Source of the DNA: Deltaproteobacteria bacterium | GTDB taxonomy: Bacteria; Desulfobacterota; Desulfobaccia; Desulfobaccales; 0-14-0-80-60-11 | NCBI GenBank assembly: GCA_016874945.1 | Contig: VGSO01000039.1 | Location: 1-13,359 of the forward strand | Length of the DNA stretch: 13,359 nt | Direction of reading: 5' to 3' | Shown: positions 1-6,336 of the stretch, in pieces | Numbering within the stretch: position 1 is the first letter of the stretch | Layout of the letters: the number at the start of each line of letters is the position of its first letter | Made by a program: the position numbers and the translations under genes | Notes under the pieces: generated by a model | The model's input: only the letters and a program-made list of their open reading frames with translations | Told to the model about the DNA's origin: nothing | Databases searched by the model: none

Positions 1-2
1 TT

Positions 3-146
3 AAGCGGTCCATTGATTGGCTGATAAAGCGCCTGATCAAGGTGGGAGCAAGGATCTCTTATCACGCCCGCAGATGGTATGTCCATGTGGCTTCAGCCTT
101 TCCCCTGGCGCACCATTATCGGGCGGCGCTGGCCTGGGGTGGTTAG
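3..146 (+). pseudogene. C-terminal fragment of an IS1380-type DDE transposase
   Basis: The frame from base 3 reads to a TAG at 144-146 and gives 47 residues containing IDWLIKRLIKVGARI and SYHARRWYVHVAS, then an HHYRAAL tail. From memory this is the typical C-terminus of IS1380-family transposases, which end in a 'K-x-GAR-x-x-x-HAR' helix region. The gene starts outside the window, so I cannot tell whether the rest is intact upstream. No clear terminal inverted repeat of the element is recognisable after the stop. A separate N-terminal scrap of the same family lies downstream at 788-940, in the wrong order to be one intact gene. Family assignment is from motif recognition only. Confidence 0.6.
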
Positions 147-349
147 AGCATCACCCCATAAGAATCGGCGAACCCAAAGGGAGTGGTATCTTTAAAATCT
201 ACAAAAAAATATTCAGTTCGATGGAAATTTGTGCTATCTTGCGCTCAAGAAGACGATTGGGCCACAATCAGTGGAACTTCTTCGGGTATTCTTCCCGGAC
301 AGTAGTTTCAAAAACAGGTTTTCAGCCAAAGCGGCCAAGGCTGCCGCAT

Positions 350-460
350 AATCTCGGCTACAAAGGCCGGGTGGTGAAGCTGCTGCCGGGCATGGCCGCG
401 GCCTTCGTGGACGTGGGTCTGGAGCGGCCGGCCTATTTGTTTGCCGAAGACGTTTCGGCC
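350..460 (+). pseudogene. RNase E/G S1-domain fragment
   Basis: Within a 163-codon open frame (17-508), only about 36 residues look like a real protein: YKGRVVKLLPGMAAAFVDVG followed by LERPAYLFAEDV. This is the N-terminal S1 segment of ribonuclease E/G (the Rne/Rng family usually has 'NIYKGRV..VLPGMQAAFVDIG'). The residues before it (frame from 17) do not resemble RNase G, and the catalytic DNase-like domain that should follow is absent, since the frame stops at 506-508. It is therefore a short relic, not a functional nuclease. It sits among transposase relics, consistent with rearrangement debris. Confidence 0.55.
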
Positions 461-552
461 CAGGAGGATGAATTTTATCACCTCACAGTCCAAGAATTGA
501 GAAAATGATGGCCTGACCCCCTTCTTTCAGGAGCGACTGTTCTTTTTTCATT

Positions 553-684
553 ATGCTGGCGAAGTTGGGGGTGGAGACGGTCATCGACGTGATCGGGGCC
601 TGGAAGCAGGCCGGGGAACCTACCGATGAGGAAATCCGGGCGCTGCTCATAAAAGACAAGCCGGAAGACCTGCTTAAGACCTAA
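553..684 (+). CDS. Short ORF, 43 codons, possibly a relic
   Basis: ATG at 553 opens a 43-residue frame beginning MLAKLGVETVIDVIGAWKQA and continuing with a charged helix (PTDEEIRALL) to LLKT and TAA at 682-684. The composition is plausible for a small helical protein or the C-terminal end of a larger one, and it loosely recalls small phage-type proteins. The upstream in-frame sequence back to the stop at 514-516 shows no recognisable extension and there is no convincing ribosome binding site. I do not recognise a family. It lies between transposase relics, so decay is as likely as function. Confidence 0.3.
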   Translation: MLAKLGVETVIDVIGAWKQAGEPTDEEIRALLIKDKPEDLLKT

Positions 685-767
685 AAAAACCGGGGCACGG
701 GAACTGCCCCATCGGGGTGATGCCGGTGCTACCGGCTTAATTGCCGAGTTCGGGACGGGGTCGGGGA

Positions 768-790
768 AAAATAGTGTCTGTCCCTATTTT
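768..790 (+). repeat. Short inverted repeat of the type found near REP-associated transposases
   Basis: AAAATAG at 768-774 and CTATTTT at 784-790 are perfect 7-bp arms around TGTCTGTCC. The 'ATAGTGTCTGTCCCTATTT' sequence recalls intergenic repeats that accompany Y1-type (RAYT/IS200-like) transposase genes in several Desulfobacterota; this link is from memory. Another perfect small palindrome, GCCGGT-GCT-ACCGGC, lies just upstream at 722-736. No transposase gene of that type is in the window. Confidence 0.45.
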
Positions 791-940
791 ATAGATTATC
801 TGCGCATCGACCCGGCCCTCAGGCTGGCCTTAGGTAAAGATCATCAGGCTGGAGCCAGCCAGTCCAGGCTCTCTCGGTTGGAGAACGACATCCTGGGTAA
901 TGCCGTGGGGTTAGAAGCATTGGATGGCGCTCTCACCCGG
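788..940 (+). pseudogene. N-terminal fragment of an IS1380-type transposase
   Basis: In the frame running through 794, the translation reads DYLRIDPALRLALGKD, then ASQSRLSRLEND. This matches the conserved N-terminal region of IS1380-family transposases, in which 'D-x-LR-DP-x-L' is followed by 'L-A-S-Q-x-T-L-S-R-x-E'. The start codon and the first helix are missing, the repeat at 768-790 abuts it upstream, and resemblance fades after about 930-940. The frame stays open to 1072 but changes character. Because the C-terminal scrap (3-146) lies upstream of this N-terminal scrap on the same strand, the two are probably from two different insertions or a rearranged one. Confidence 0.55.
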
Positions 941-970
941 GCCACCGGCGCCACCGGGGCGGCGGCCTCC

Positions 971-1012
971 ACCTGGCCCATGTTCCTGCACGACGCCCGG
1001 CAGACCGGCAGG
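971..1012 (+). pseudogene. Possible PQQ-like beta-propeller motif relic
   Basis: The continuation of the transposase-relic frame encodes TWPMFLHDARQTGR. 'WPMF-x-HDAR-x-TG' is a characteristic opening motif of PQQ-like beta-propeller repeat proteins. Nothing before or after supports a longer propeller gene, and the frame ends at 1070-1072. The match is only about 14 residues long and could be chance, but it fits the picture of fused gene scraps in this stretch. Confidence 0.3.
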
Positions 1013-1119
1013 TTGTGGACGATCTTTCACATACCCATGAGCATGATCACCAACCAGCTCCTGTTGGATTGACCGGCAGATAGGCCTGGGCCGGCGCGCC
1101 GCCCCGTATTTCGCCATTT

Positions 1120-1152
1120 ATTCCAGGGGCGGGGTTTCCCCGCCCCCGGAAT
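1120..1152. repeat. GC-rich hairpin, likely dispersed repeat
   Basis: Arms of 15 bases at 1120-1134 and 1138-1152 pair around a TTT loop (ATTCCAGGGGCGGGG with CCCCGCCCCCGGAAT, one G-T wobble). A similar block, GGCGGGGAGAACCCCTCC, follows at about 1170-1187, and another relative (GGCGGG-GTTTT-CCCGCC) is found at 9766-9782. This suggests a dispersed repeat family in this genome. There is no T-run after the stem, so it is not a standard terminator. I see no gene in the rest of 1073-1338. Confidence 0.5.
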
Positions 1153-1338
1153 AGCCGGTTTCAAACAAAGGCGGGGAGAACCCCTCCCTACAAGATCGCT
1201 TAAGCGAACCGCACTGGATTTAAGGGGATTATTGGACGCTTATTGGGGAATGTTAACCTAAGATAGGCTAGTAGGATTTAATAAAAGGGGGAGCGGGGGC
1301 AAAGCCCGCCCAGCTATTGCTCCTGGAAACCCAACTCT

Positions 1339-1501
1339 TCACCCAAAACCCTTTATGGCAATCACCGCCACGCCGGACCACATCAAGGTTACCCCCACCA
1401 GGCGCGGGGCCAAGGGTCTTTCCCGGAGCCACATGCCGCCCAGGAGGACGCTAATGAGCAGGCTGGTGCGGCCAATCCAAAGAGAAGCCAGAGCATTATT
1501 A
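1339..1501 (-). pseudogene. 3' end of an EamA/DMT-family permease
   Basis: On the minus strand the frame ending at the TGA in 1339-1341 reads ALASLWIGRTSLLISVLLGG, then MWLRERPLAPRLVGVTLMWS and GVAVIAIKGFG. This is the usual last two membrane helices of EamA/drug-metabolite-type permeases, where 'RTS..IS.LLGG..L.E....R..G..LM..GV..I' is common. The piece abuts the 3' end of rsmA, and the frame runs into rsmA without any start or further EamA similarity, so about five sixths of the gene is missing. It is a truncated relic that probably marks a deletion or recombination joint immediately after rsmA. Confidence 0.55.
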
Positions 1502-2398
1502 CCTCGGATTTTCGGTGGAGGGGAGGGCGGGGGACTTGCTGTCCCCCGGCTCTCCCCTCAAAATTCTATTACTCAACCCCACAAACTCCACCACGCTCAG
1601 GGTTTCGCCCCGGCGCCGGGGATCGATTCCCAGATCTTTTAAAATAGCCCGCAGCTCTTCCTGGCTGCGGCCGAAAGCCGCGGCCTGGGCCGCCAGGGTG
1701 TTGTTCAAGGTCTTGCGGCGCTGACTGAACGCGGCCTTCACCACCCGGCTGAACAGGGTCTCGTCCTGGGCCGTCACCTCGAACATGGCCGGGACCAGGC
1801 GCAGCACCACCGAGTCCACCTGGGGGGCTGGAAAAAAATTGGCCGGCCCCAAGGAAAAAAGGCGCGTCAGGGCAAAATGATACTGGATCAAGACTGACAG
1901 CACCCCGTAGTCTTTGGTGCCCGGCGGGGCCGTCAGCCGCTCCCCCACCTCCCGCTGCACCATAAACACGGCGCGCTTGAGCGCCGCCTTTTCCCGGACG
2001 AGCTTGAACAAAAGAGGGGAGGTGATCTGGTAAGGGAGATTGCCCGCGGCCAGGAGGGGGCCGTCCTCCTCCCGGCTCAAATCCAGGAAGGAAAAATCCA
2101 TGACGTCCTGGCACCGGACCTCAACCGTAGACCCCTGGGGGAAAAGCTCCTCTTGAAGATACCGGCACAGGGCCGGGTCCCTTTCCAGGGCCACCACTTT
2201 CCCCGCGTCCTGGGCCAGGAACACCGTGAGCGCGCCCAGCCCCGGGCCCGCTTCCACCACGAGGTCCTGAGGCGCGGCCTCCAGGGCCGCGGCGATGCGC
2301 CGGGCCTGATGGGGGTAAAGGAGGAAGTGCTGGCCCCAGGCCTTCCTAGGTCTCAGGCCCAGCCGGCTCAGGAGGATTTTGGGGGAGATGAAGGACAC
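1499..2398 (-). CDS. rsmA: 16S rRNA (adenine1518-N6/adenine1519-N6)-dimethyltransferase RsmA (KsgA)
   Basis: Dimethylates the two adjacent adenines in the 3' terminal hairpin of 16S rRNA during 30S maturation, using SAM. Visible landmarks in the 299 residues are GQHFL (22-26), SAM motif I EAGPGLG (49-55), the acidic LE at 71-72, catalytic-loop NLPY (120-123), MVQREVGERL (146-155), FFPAPQVDS (188-196) and FSQRRKTLNN (224-233). All are typical of KsgA. Length is slightly above the usual 260-280 because of a Ser/Pro-rich tail. The start is GTG at 2396-2398, weakly supported by a GAAAAGG upstream. It lies inside the 3' end of the DUF2062 gene (53-bp overlap), so translation is probably coupled. 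There is no better start before GQHFL. Last gene of the slyD-fadD-DUF2062-rsmA operon. Confidence 0.95.
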   Translation of the reverse strand: MSFISPKILLSRLGLRPRKAWGQHFLLYPHQARRIAAALEAAPQDLVVEAGPGLGALTVFLAQDAGKVVALERDPALCRYLQEELFPQGSTVEVRCQDVMDFSFLDLSREEDGPLLAAGNLPYQITSPLLFKLVREKAALKRAVFMVQREVGERLTAPPGTKDYGVLSVLIQYHFALTRLFSLGPANFFPAPQVDSVVLRLVPAMFEVTAQDETLFSRVVKAAFSQRRKTLNNTLAAQAAAFGRSQEELRAILKDLGIDPRRRGETLSVVEFVGLSNRILRGEPGDSKSPALPSTENPR

Positions 2399-2852
2399 CC
2401 GCGGCCTTTTCCGTCTTCTGCCTGCGGTAGCGCTGCACCAGCCACAGGGTTAGGAAATAAGAAATGACGGCCGGGGGCAGAGCGATGATGACGCCTCCCG
2501 CCTGCAGGGCCAGGCCTCCCCGCCACAACAGGTCCACCATGGTATGGAAGTTATAAACTTCGGGCAGTCTCAGGGGGTTGCCCTGGAGCAGCACCATCGC
2601 GCCCACTTTATAAGCCAGGATATAGAGGGGAGCCATGGTAATGGGGTTCATCACCCAGATGCCGATATAGGCGGTGACCGGCGAAACCCGCAGGATGGCC
2701 GCCAGGGTCAGGACGGCCACCGTGTGAAACGGGATGGTGGGCGTGATCCCGATGAATACTCCCAGGGCCATGCCCCAGGCAAGTTTCTGGGGGTTGCCCT
2801 GAAGGCGGCGGAAATTCAGCCAGTAATATCTGACAGTGCGACGAAAATTCAT
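2346..2852 (-). CDS. DUF2062 domain membrane protein
   Basis: A 168-residue inner-membrane protein of the DUF2062 family, function unknown. It starts with a basic helix (MNFRRTVRYYWLNFRRLQG), followed by the family motif GVFIGITPTIPFHT (31-44) in a first membrane segment (about 25-54). A second segment carries NPITMAPLY (69-77), and a third spans about 113-141, ending in basic residues (RYRRQK). The C-terminal 25 residues are Pro-rich and probably cytoplasmic. Its ATG overlaps the TGA of the acyl-CoA ligase gene in an ATGA arrangement (2849-2852), so it is translationally coupled to it, and its 3' end overlaps rsmA. The operon position suggests an envelope or lipid-related role, but nothing in the sequence shows a reaction. 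Confidence 0.85.
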   Translation of the reverse strand: MNFRRTVRYYWLNFRRLQGNPQKLAWGMALGVFIGITPTIPFHTVAVLTLAAILRVSPVTAYIGIWVMNPITMAPLYILAYKVGAMVLLQGNPLRLPEVYNFHTMVDLLWRGGLALQAGGVIIALPPAVISYFLTLWLVQRYRRQKTEKAAGVLHLPQNPPEPAGPET

Positions 2853-4528
2853 ACTTCAGAGGGAGCCCCGGCCTTAAAACTTTCTTCCCGCAACAGCCGG
2901 CGCAGGACCTTTCCCACCAGGCTCTTGGGCAGCTCCGAGCGAAACTCCACCAGCTTGGGGACCTTGTACAGGGCCAGCTCACGCCGGCAGTGCTCCAGGA
3001 TATCCTCCACCTCCGGGGGCCGACCGTCCTGGGGCACGATGACCACCTTCACCACTTCGCCCCGGTAAGCGTCGGGCATCCCGAAGGCCACCGCTTCTTT
3101 GACCCCGGGGTGCTGGTACAGAACTTCTTCCACTTCCCGGGGATAAATGTTGTAGCCCCCGGAGATGACCATGTCCTTTTTGCGCTCCACGATATAAAAA
3201 TAGCCTGACTCGTCCATGCGGGCCAGGTCGCCGGTGTAGAGCCAGCCGTCCCTTAAGGCGATGGCCGTTTCTTCCGGGTTTTGCCAGTATCCCTGCATCA
3301 CCTGGGGACCCTGGAGGACCAGCTCGCCCACCCCTCCCGGCGGCAGTTCCCGCCGGCCGGTCTCCTGATCCATGACTTGGGCCCGGGTCCCGGGCATGGG
3401 CATGCCCATGCTCCCCGGCGGGCGCCGGCCCTGGATGGGGTTGAAGTGCGTCACCGGGGAAGCTTCCGTCAGGCCGTAGCCTTCCAGGATGCGGCATTTC
3501 GAGAGGCTTTCGAAGCGGTCCCGCACCTCCTGGGGCAAAGGCGCGGAGCCGCTGACGCACAGCCACAATGCCGACAGGTCCAGCCCCGCCAGGCGGGGCT
3601 CGTTGATCAAGGCCACAAACAGGGTAGGCACTCCCGGAAGTACCGTGGGTCGGTGCTTTTTCATGGCCTTGAGGAACATTTCCAACTCGAATCGGGGCAG
3701 CGTCACAATCATGGCTGCCTGGGACATGGGCCAGTTGAGGCAGGCGGTTAGCCCGAAGGCGTGGCAGAAAGGCAGCAGACCCATCACCCTTTCGGCGCGG
3801 TAGCGCGCCCGGGGCAGCCAGGCATTGATCTGGGCCACGTTGGCCATGAGGTTGCCATGGGTCAGCATGGCCGCCTTGGGAACTCCGGTGGTGCCGCCGG
3901 TGTACTGCAGCACCGCCAGATCCTCCCAATGGGGTAATCCCGACCGGGGCAGGGGTGGGCTTTTCAAAACCTCCCGCCAGGACCGGCGCCCCGGCCCGGG
4001 TTTGAAACCCAAGGCCAGTCCCTGGCGCCGGGCTTTCAAGGGATAAAGGCATTTCAAGTGCAGGGGCAGATAATCGCTCAACCGGGTGATGATCACCTGG
4101 GTCAGCTCCCCCCGCTTTTCGGCGACCTGGACCTTAGGCAGGAGGTGGTCCAGGACCACCAGGTGCCCGGCCCCGGAGTTGGCAATTTGAAAGGCCAGCT
4201 CCTTGGGGCTTAAAAGGGGATTAAGGAAGACCACCACCGCGCCCAGGCGCAGGGCGGCGTGATAGGCCATCACCAGTTGGGGGCAGTTGGGCAAGAGAAT
4301 AGCCAGGCGGCGGCCCGGGGCCAACCCCAGGTTCTGGAAGGCCTGGGCCAGCCGGGCCGTCTGGTCTTCCAGCTCCTGGTAGGTTACATAGCGGCCGAAA
4401 AATACCAGGGCCGGGGTCTGGGGCGCATGTTCCGCCGCCCGGATGAGCAGGGAGGGCACGGCATCGGCCGCCACCGCCGCCTCCAGGGGCACGTCCGGGT
4501 CATAATGGGGCGCCCAGGGTAAGTTCAT
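2849..4528 (-). CDS. fadD: Long-chain fatty acid-CoA ligase (FadD-like), AMP-binding family
   Basis: Activates fatty acids to acyl-CoA through an acyl-AMP intermediate. The 559 residues show the adenylate-forming signatures in order: P-loop YTGGTTGVPKAAMLTHGN (209-226), LPFCHAFGL (252-260), EGYGLTEASP (349-358), GELVLQGPQVMQGY (401-414), YTGD (431-434), ERKKDMVISGGYNIYP (448-463) and the C-terminal catalytic Lys540 in SLVGKVLRR. This is the usual layout of FadD (about 560 residues). I chose ATG 4526-4528 (MNLPWAPHYD); it lies 16 bases after the stop of the upstream slyD-like gene. A longer open frame to 4684 exists but would overlap that gene and adds no family sequence. An AGGGG lies about 12 bases upstream, rather far. 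Substrate chain length is not readable from sequence. Confidence 0.9.
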   Translation of the reverse strand: MNLPWAPHYDPDVPLEAAVAADAVPSLLIRAAEHAPQTPALVFFGRYVTYQELEDQTARLAQAFQNLGLAPGRRLAILLPNCPQLVMAYHAALRLGAVVVFLNPLLSPKELAFQIANSGAGHLVVLDHLLPKVQVAEKRGELTQVIITRLSDYLPLHLKCLYPLKARRQGLALGFKPGPGRRSWREVLKSPPLPRSGLPHWEDLAVLQYTGGTTGVPKAAMLTHGNLMANVAQINAWLPRARYRAERVMGLLPFCHAFGLTACLNWPMSQAAMIVTLPRFELEMFLKAMKKHRPTVLPGVPTLFVALINEPRLAGLDLSALWLCVSGSAPLPQEVRDRFESLSKCRILEGYGLTEASPVTHFNPIQGRRPPGSMGMPMPGTRAQVMDQETGRRELPPGGVGELVLQGPQVMQGYWQNPEETAIALRDGWLYTGDLARMDESGYFYIVERKKDMVISGGYNIYPREVEEVLYQHPGVKEAVAFGMPDAYRGEVVKVVIVPQDGRPPEVEDILEHCRRELALYKVPKLVEFRSELPKSLVGKVLRRLLREESFKAGAPSEV

Positions 4529-4544
4529 GGGCGAGATTATCCCC

Positions 4545-5042
4545 TTAATGCCGATGTTCAGAAGTCTTCTCGGCGCAAGCCGAACAGGTGCAGGACTCCA
4601 GGTCTTCCGGGGTGGCTTCCCGCACGCCCTGGACCGTAAAATCGACGTCCATCTCCCGGCCCGCCAGGGGATGGTTAAAATCAATGACCACTGAATCCTG
4701 CTTCAGTTCTTTGATTATAAAATGAATGGGATGGCCTTCCTCACTTTCCGTTTCAAAGACCATCCCCACGCGCAGATCCGTCTGGTCGCCGAAGTCGGAC
4801 CGGGGAACTTCCATGATCAAATCCTGGTCGATCTCCCCATAAGCCTCATCCGGGGTAAGGTGGATGACTTTGTGTTCATCTTTTACCATGCCCAACAAAG
4901 CCTCTTCCAGACCCGGAGGCATCACTCCCCCGCTCATGGCGAAGGAGATTTCCTCCGGCTGGCCGTCAGGGGGAAAGGTTTCACCTTGGCCCAAACGGAT
5001 AAGGTAATCTATGGTTACGAAAGAATTTTTTTCAATTTTCAT
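4545..5042 (-). CDS. slyD: SlyD-like FKBP-type peptidyl-prolyl cis-trans isomerase
   Basis: A 165-residue cytoplasmic prolyl isomerase and chaperone of the SlyD type. The FKBP half is split: residues 1-72 contain VTIDYLIRLGQGE, GGVMPPGLEEALLGM and the LTPDEAYGE loop. An inserted chaperone (IF) domain follows at about 73-120, then the returning strand has DFNHPLAGREMDVDFTVQGV (121-140), a SlyD hallmark. The tail has three Cys and two His (CTCSACAEKTSEHRH, 151-165), recalling the metal-binding tail of Escherichia coli SlyD in shortened form; nickel or zinc binding is an inference. The ATG at 5040-5042 has AGGAG six bases upstream, so I prefer it over an upstream in-frame ATG at 5108. First gene of the operon with fadD, DUF2062 and rsmA. 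Confidence 0.9.
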   Translation of the reverse strand: MKIEKNSFVTIDYLIRLGQGETFPPDGQPEEISFAMSGGVMPPGLEEALLGMVKDEHKVIHLTPDEAYGEIDQDLIMEVPRSDFGDQTDLRVGMVFETESEEGHPIHFIIKELKQDSVVIDFNHPLAGREMDVDFTVQGVREATPEDLESCTCSACAEKTSEHRH

Positions 5043-5123
5043 GCATTTCTCCTGAAGATAATCTTGCCGGTTTAGCCTTTCCCAATTTGAGGCCCGCCTT
5101 AACCCCAAATATCCGAAAACTCA

Positions 5124-5139
5124 CTCCTTCGACAAGGAG
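5124..5139 (-). other. Small hairpin in the slyD-operon leader
   Basis: CTCCTT (5124-5129) and AAGGAG (5134-5139) form a perfect 6-bp stem with a four-base loop in the roughly 120-base leader between the promoter at 5173-5201 and the slyD start. One arm on the transcript is itself an AAGGAG, but no start codon follows at a suitable distance. It may be a leader stability element; no function is shown. Confidence 0.3.
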
Positions 5140-5172
5140 AAAAGAAGGCGTCCTGACGAGGGTTATTTTTAG

Positions 5173-5201
5173 ATTATATGGGAAACTCGACAAGGGAACA
5201 A
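5173..5201 (-). promoter_or_regulatory. Sigma70-like promoter for the slyD-fadD-DUF2062-rsmA operon
   Basis: On the minus strand TTGTTC (complement of 5196-5201) and a perfect TATAAT (complement of 5173-5178) are separated by exactly 17 bases. Transcription would begin near 5165 and give a leader of about 120 bases before slyD. This is the best-matching promoter in the window. Confidence 0.65.
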
Positions 5202-5241
5202 GCTCAATTTAGGCCCCCTGCCGCCGTCCTTCGTGTGGCGG

Positions 5242-5271
5242 AAATAAAAAGGGCGCGGCGCACCGCACCCT
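5242..5271 (-). terminator. Rho-independent terminator of the methyltransferase gene
   Basis: Read on the minus strand, the near-palindrome AGGGTGCGGTGCGCCGCGCC plus CT (5250-5271), with G-T wobbles, is followed at once by TTTTTATTT (5242-5250). This is a standard GC stem and U-tract. It lies 43 bases past the methyltransferase stop and separates that gene from the slyD-operon promoter. Confidence 0.75.
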
Positions 5272-5313
5272 GATGGAGCCTGGGGAACCAAATTGTAAGG
5301 GGCGCGGGCCAGG

Positions 5314-5973
5314 TTATGTTATTAATGCTTCATGGGGCTTGGTCCCCATGATAATCCGGCCGGTATTGAGCAAATTGCAGGGCACTGTCTGCTGCAAGGC
5401 AACGCCCACGTCCTGCATCACCCGAATGACGTCCAGGTCGGTGGTGAACCCGATACGGACGAAAACCGGGGCCAGCAGGTCTTCCATGCGCCCCACTAAA
5501 CTGCCGTTGCGGCTGCGGGTGTGATTAACCGCAATGATCTGCCCCCCCGGTTTGGTCACCCGCAGAATCTCCCGACAGACCTGGTAGGGGTCCTGCACCG
5601 TGGTGATGACATACGCGGCCATCACTATATCAAAGTGGTTATCCGGGAATTCCAGATGAGTAGCGTCCATGACCCGCAGGTCGAAGTAGCTGCCGTTGAG
5701 GCGGGCCGCCTTCTTCCTTGCCTGGTCGATCATGGAGGCGGAAATGTCAATGCCCACCACGCTGGTCTTGGGGGGGTAGAACTCCAGGGTGGACCCGGGG
5801 CCGATGCCGATTTCCAGGACCTTCTGGTGAGGCTGGCGGGAGAGATACCGGAAAGCCTGGCGCCGTCCCGGCCCCAGCAGCTTACCGAACACATACTCAT
5901 AAAAGGGGGAGTAAAAGGTATATAGCTTTTCCATGTAGCGGGGATTTACTCTACTTTGAGTCGCTCTTTTCAT
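5314..5973 (-). CDS. Class I SAM-dependent methyltransferase, PmtA-like
   Basis: A 219-residue Rossmann-fold methyltransferase. Visible motifs are VLEIGIGPGSTLEFYP (52-67, SAM motif I), VVGIDIS (72-78), the DATHLEFPDNHFDIVMAAYV stretch (103-122, motif II) and KPGGQIIAVNH (141-151, motif III). The N-terminal YTFYSPFYEYVFGKLLGPGR (18-37) and the late GFTTDLDV are reminiscent of bacterial phosphatidylethanolamine N-methyltransferases (PmtA type); UbiE-like enzymes are the main alternative. Substrate is therefore an inference. The start ATG at 5971-5973 is preceded by a GAGG about 11 bases upstream. It appears to be transcribed alone, between its own promoter (6060-6088) and terminator (5242-5271), and divergently from fabF. 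Confidence 0.85.
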   Translation of the reverse strand: MKRATQSRVNPRYMEKLYTFYSPFYEYVFGKLLGPGRRQAFRYLSRQPHQKVLEIGIGPGSTLEFYPPKTSVVGIDISASMIDQARKKAARLNGSYFDLRVMDATHLEFPDNHFDIVMAAYVITTVQDPYQVCREILRVTKPGGQIIAVNHTRSRNGSLVGRMEDLLAPVFVRIGFTTDLDVIRVMQDVGVALQQTVPCNLLNTGRIIMGTKPHEALIT

Positions 5974-6059
5974 ATAATATCCTCAGACCTGCATGGAGTT
6001 TTGTTCAGATGCTCGTGAACATGCGCCAAGAAGGTGTAAGCTTATCCCAAATCACACAA

Positions 6060-6088
6060 ATTCTACTTAAGTGTTTTCCAAAAGTAAA
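6060..6088 (-). promoter_or_regulatory. Candidate promoter of the methyltransferase gene
   Basis: On the minus strand TTTACT (complement of 6083-6088) and TAGAAT (complement of 6060-6065) are 17 bases apart, giving a leader of about 80 bases to the ATG at 5973. The -10 is close to consensus and the -35 is weaker. Together with the plus-strand promoter at 6228-6256 it makes 5974-6336 a divergent control region. Confidence 0.4.
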
Positions 6089-6226
6089 CTGAAATCTTCC
6101 TGGAACCGACAAGCGAGGCTATTTATTTAGAAAAGGGACTCATTTCCTGGGCCTGGAGCACGGGGCGTCGGCTCGCCCGCTGCTTCCAGTTTCTGACCCC
6201 CGACCTCGCCCCCAGGCCGCGGATAA

Positions 6227-6261
6227 CTTGCATTAAGTAACAAAGTATTTTAAAATGCAAG
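6227..6261 (+). promoter_or_regulatory. fabF promoter overlapped by an inverted repeat
   Basis: TTGCAT (6228-6233) and TAAAAT (6251-6256) are separated by exactly 17 bases, a plausible sigma70-like promoter about 80 bases before the fabF start. Perfect 8-bp inverted arms CTTGCATT (6227-6234) and AATGCAAG (6254-6261) overlie the -35 and -10 boxes. Such a placement would suit a repressor site for fatty-acid synthesis control, but the 18-base gap between arms is wide for one dimer and the regulator is unknown. Confidence 0.45.
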
Positions 6262-6336
6262 CGGTTAGCCTATTAATATTTTCGAAAATTCCAGGGGAGC
6301 CCTTGATAAAATTTTACCTATATGGAGAGTAAATTA

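Noticed and set aside
1283..1311. Terminator after the EamA relic (minus strand)
   Set aside because: AGCGGGGGC-AAA-GCCCGCCC gives an imperfect stem needing a bulge, and the T-run is separated from it by a run of C; too weak to list.
1355..1642. Plus-strand 95-codon open frame
   Set aside because: Overlaps the minus-strand EamA relic and the rsmA end, which have real family motifs; the plus-strand translation has none.
2979..4052. 357-codon frame within fadD in another reading frame
   Set aside because: Low-complexity Gly/Pro/Arg/His sequence without domains, fully inside the well-supported fadD gene.
4529..4684. 52-residue N-terminal extension of the acyl-CoA ligase
   Set aside because: It overlaps the slyD-like gene, is Arg-rich shadow sequence, and ATG 4528 follows that gene's stop by 16 bases.
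6322..6336. Upstream in-frame ATG for fabF
   Set aside because: It overlaps the GGAG that serves the ATG at 6337, and the extra residues MESKL are not family sequence.
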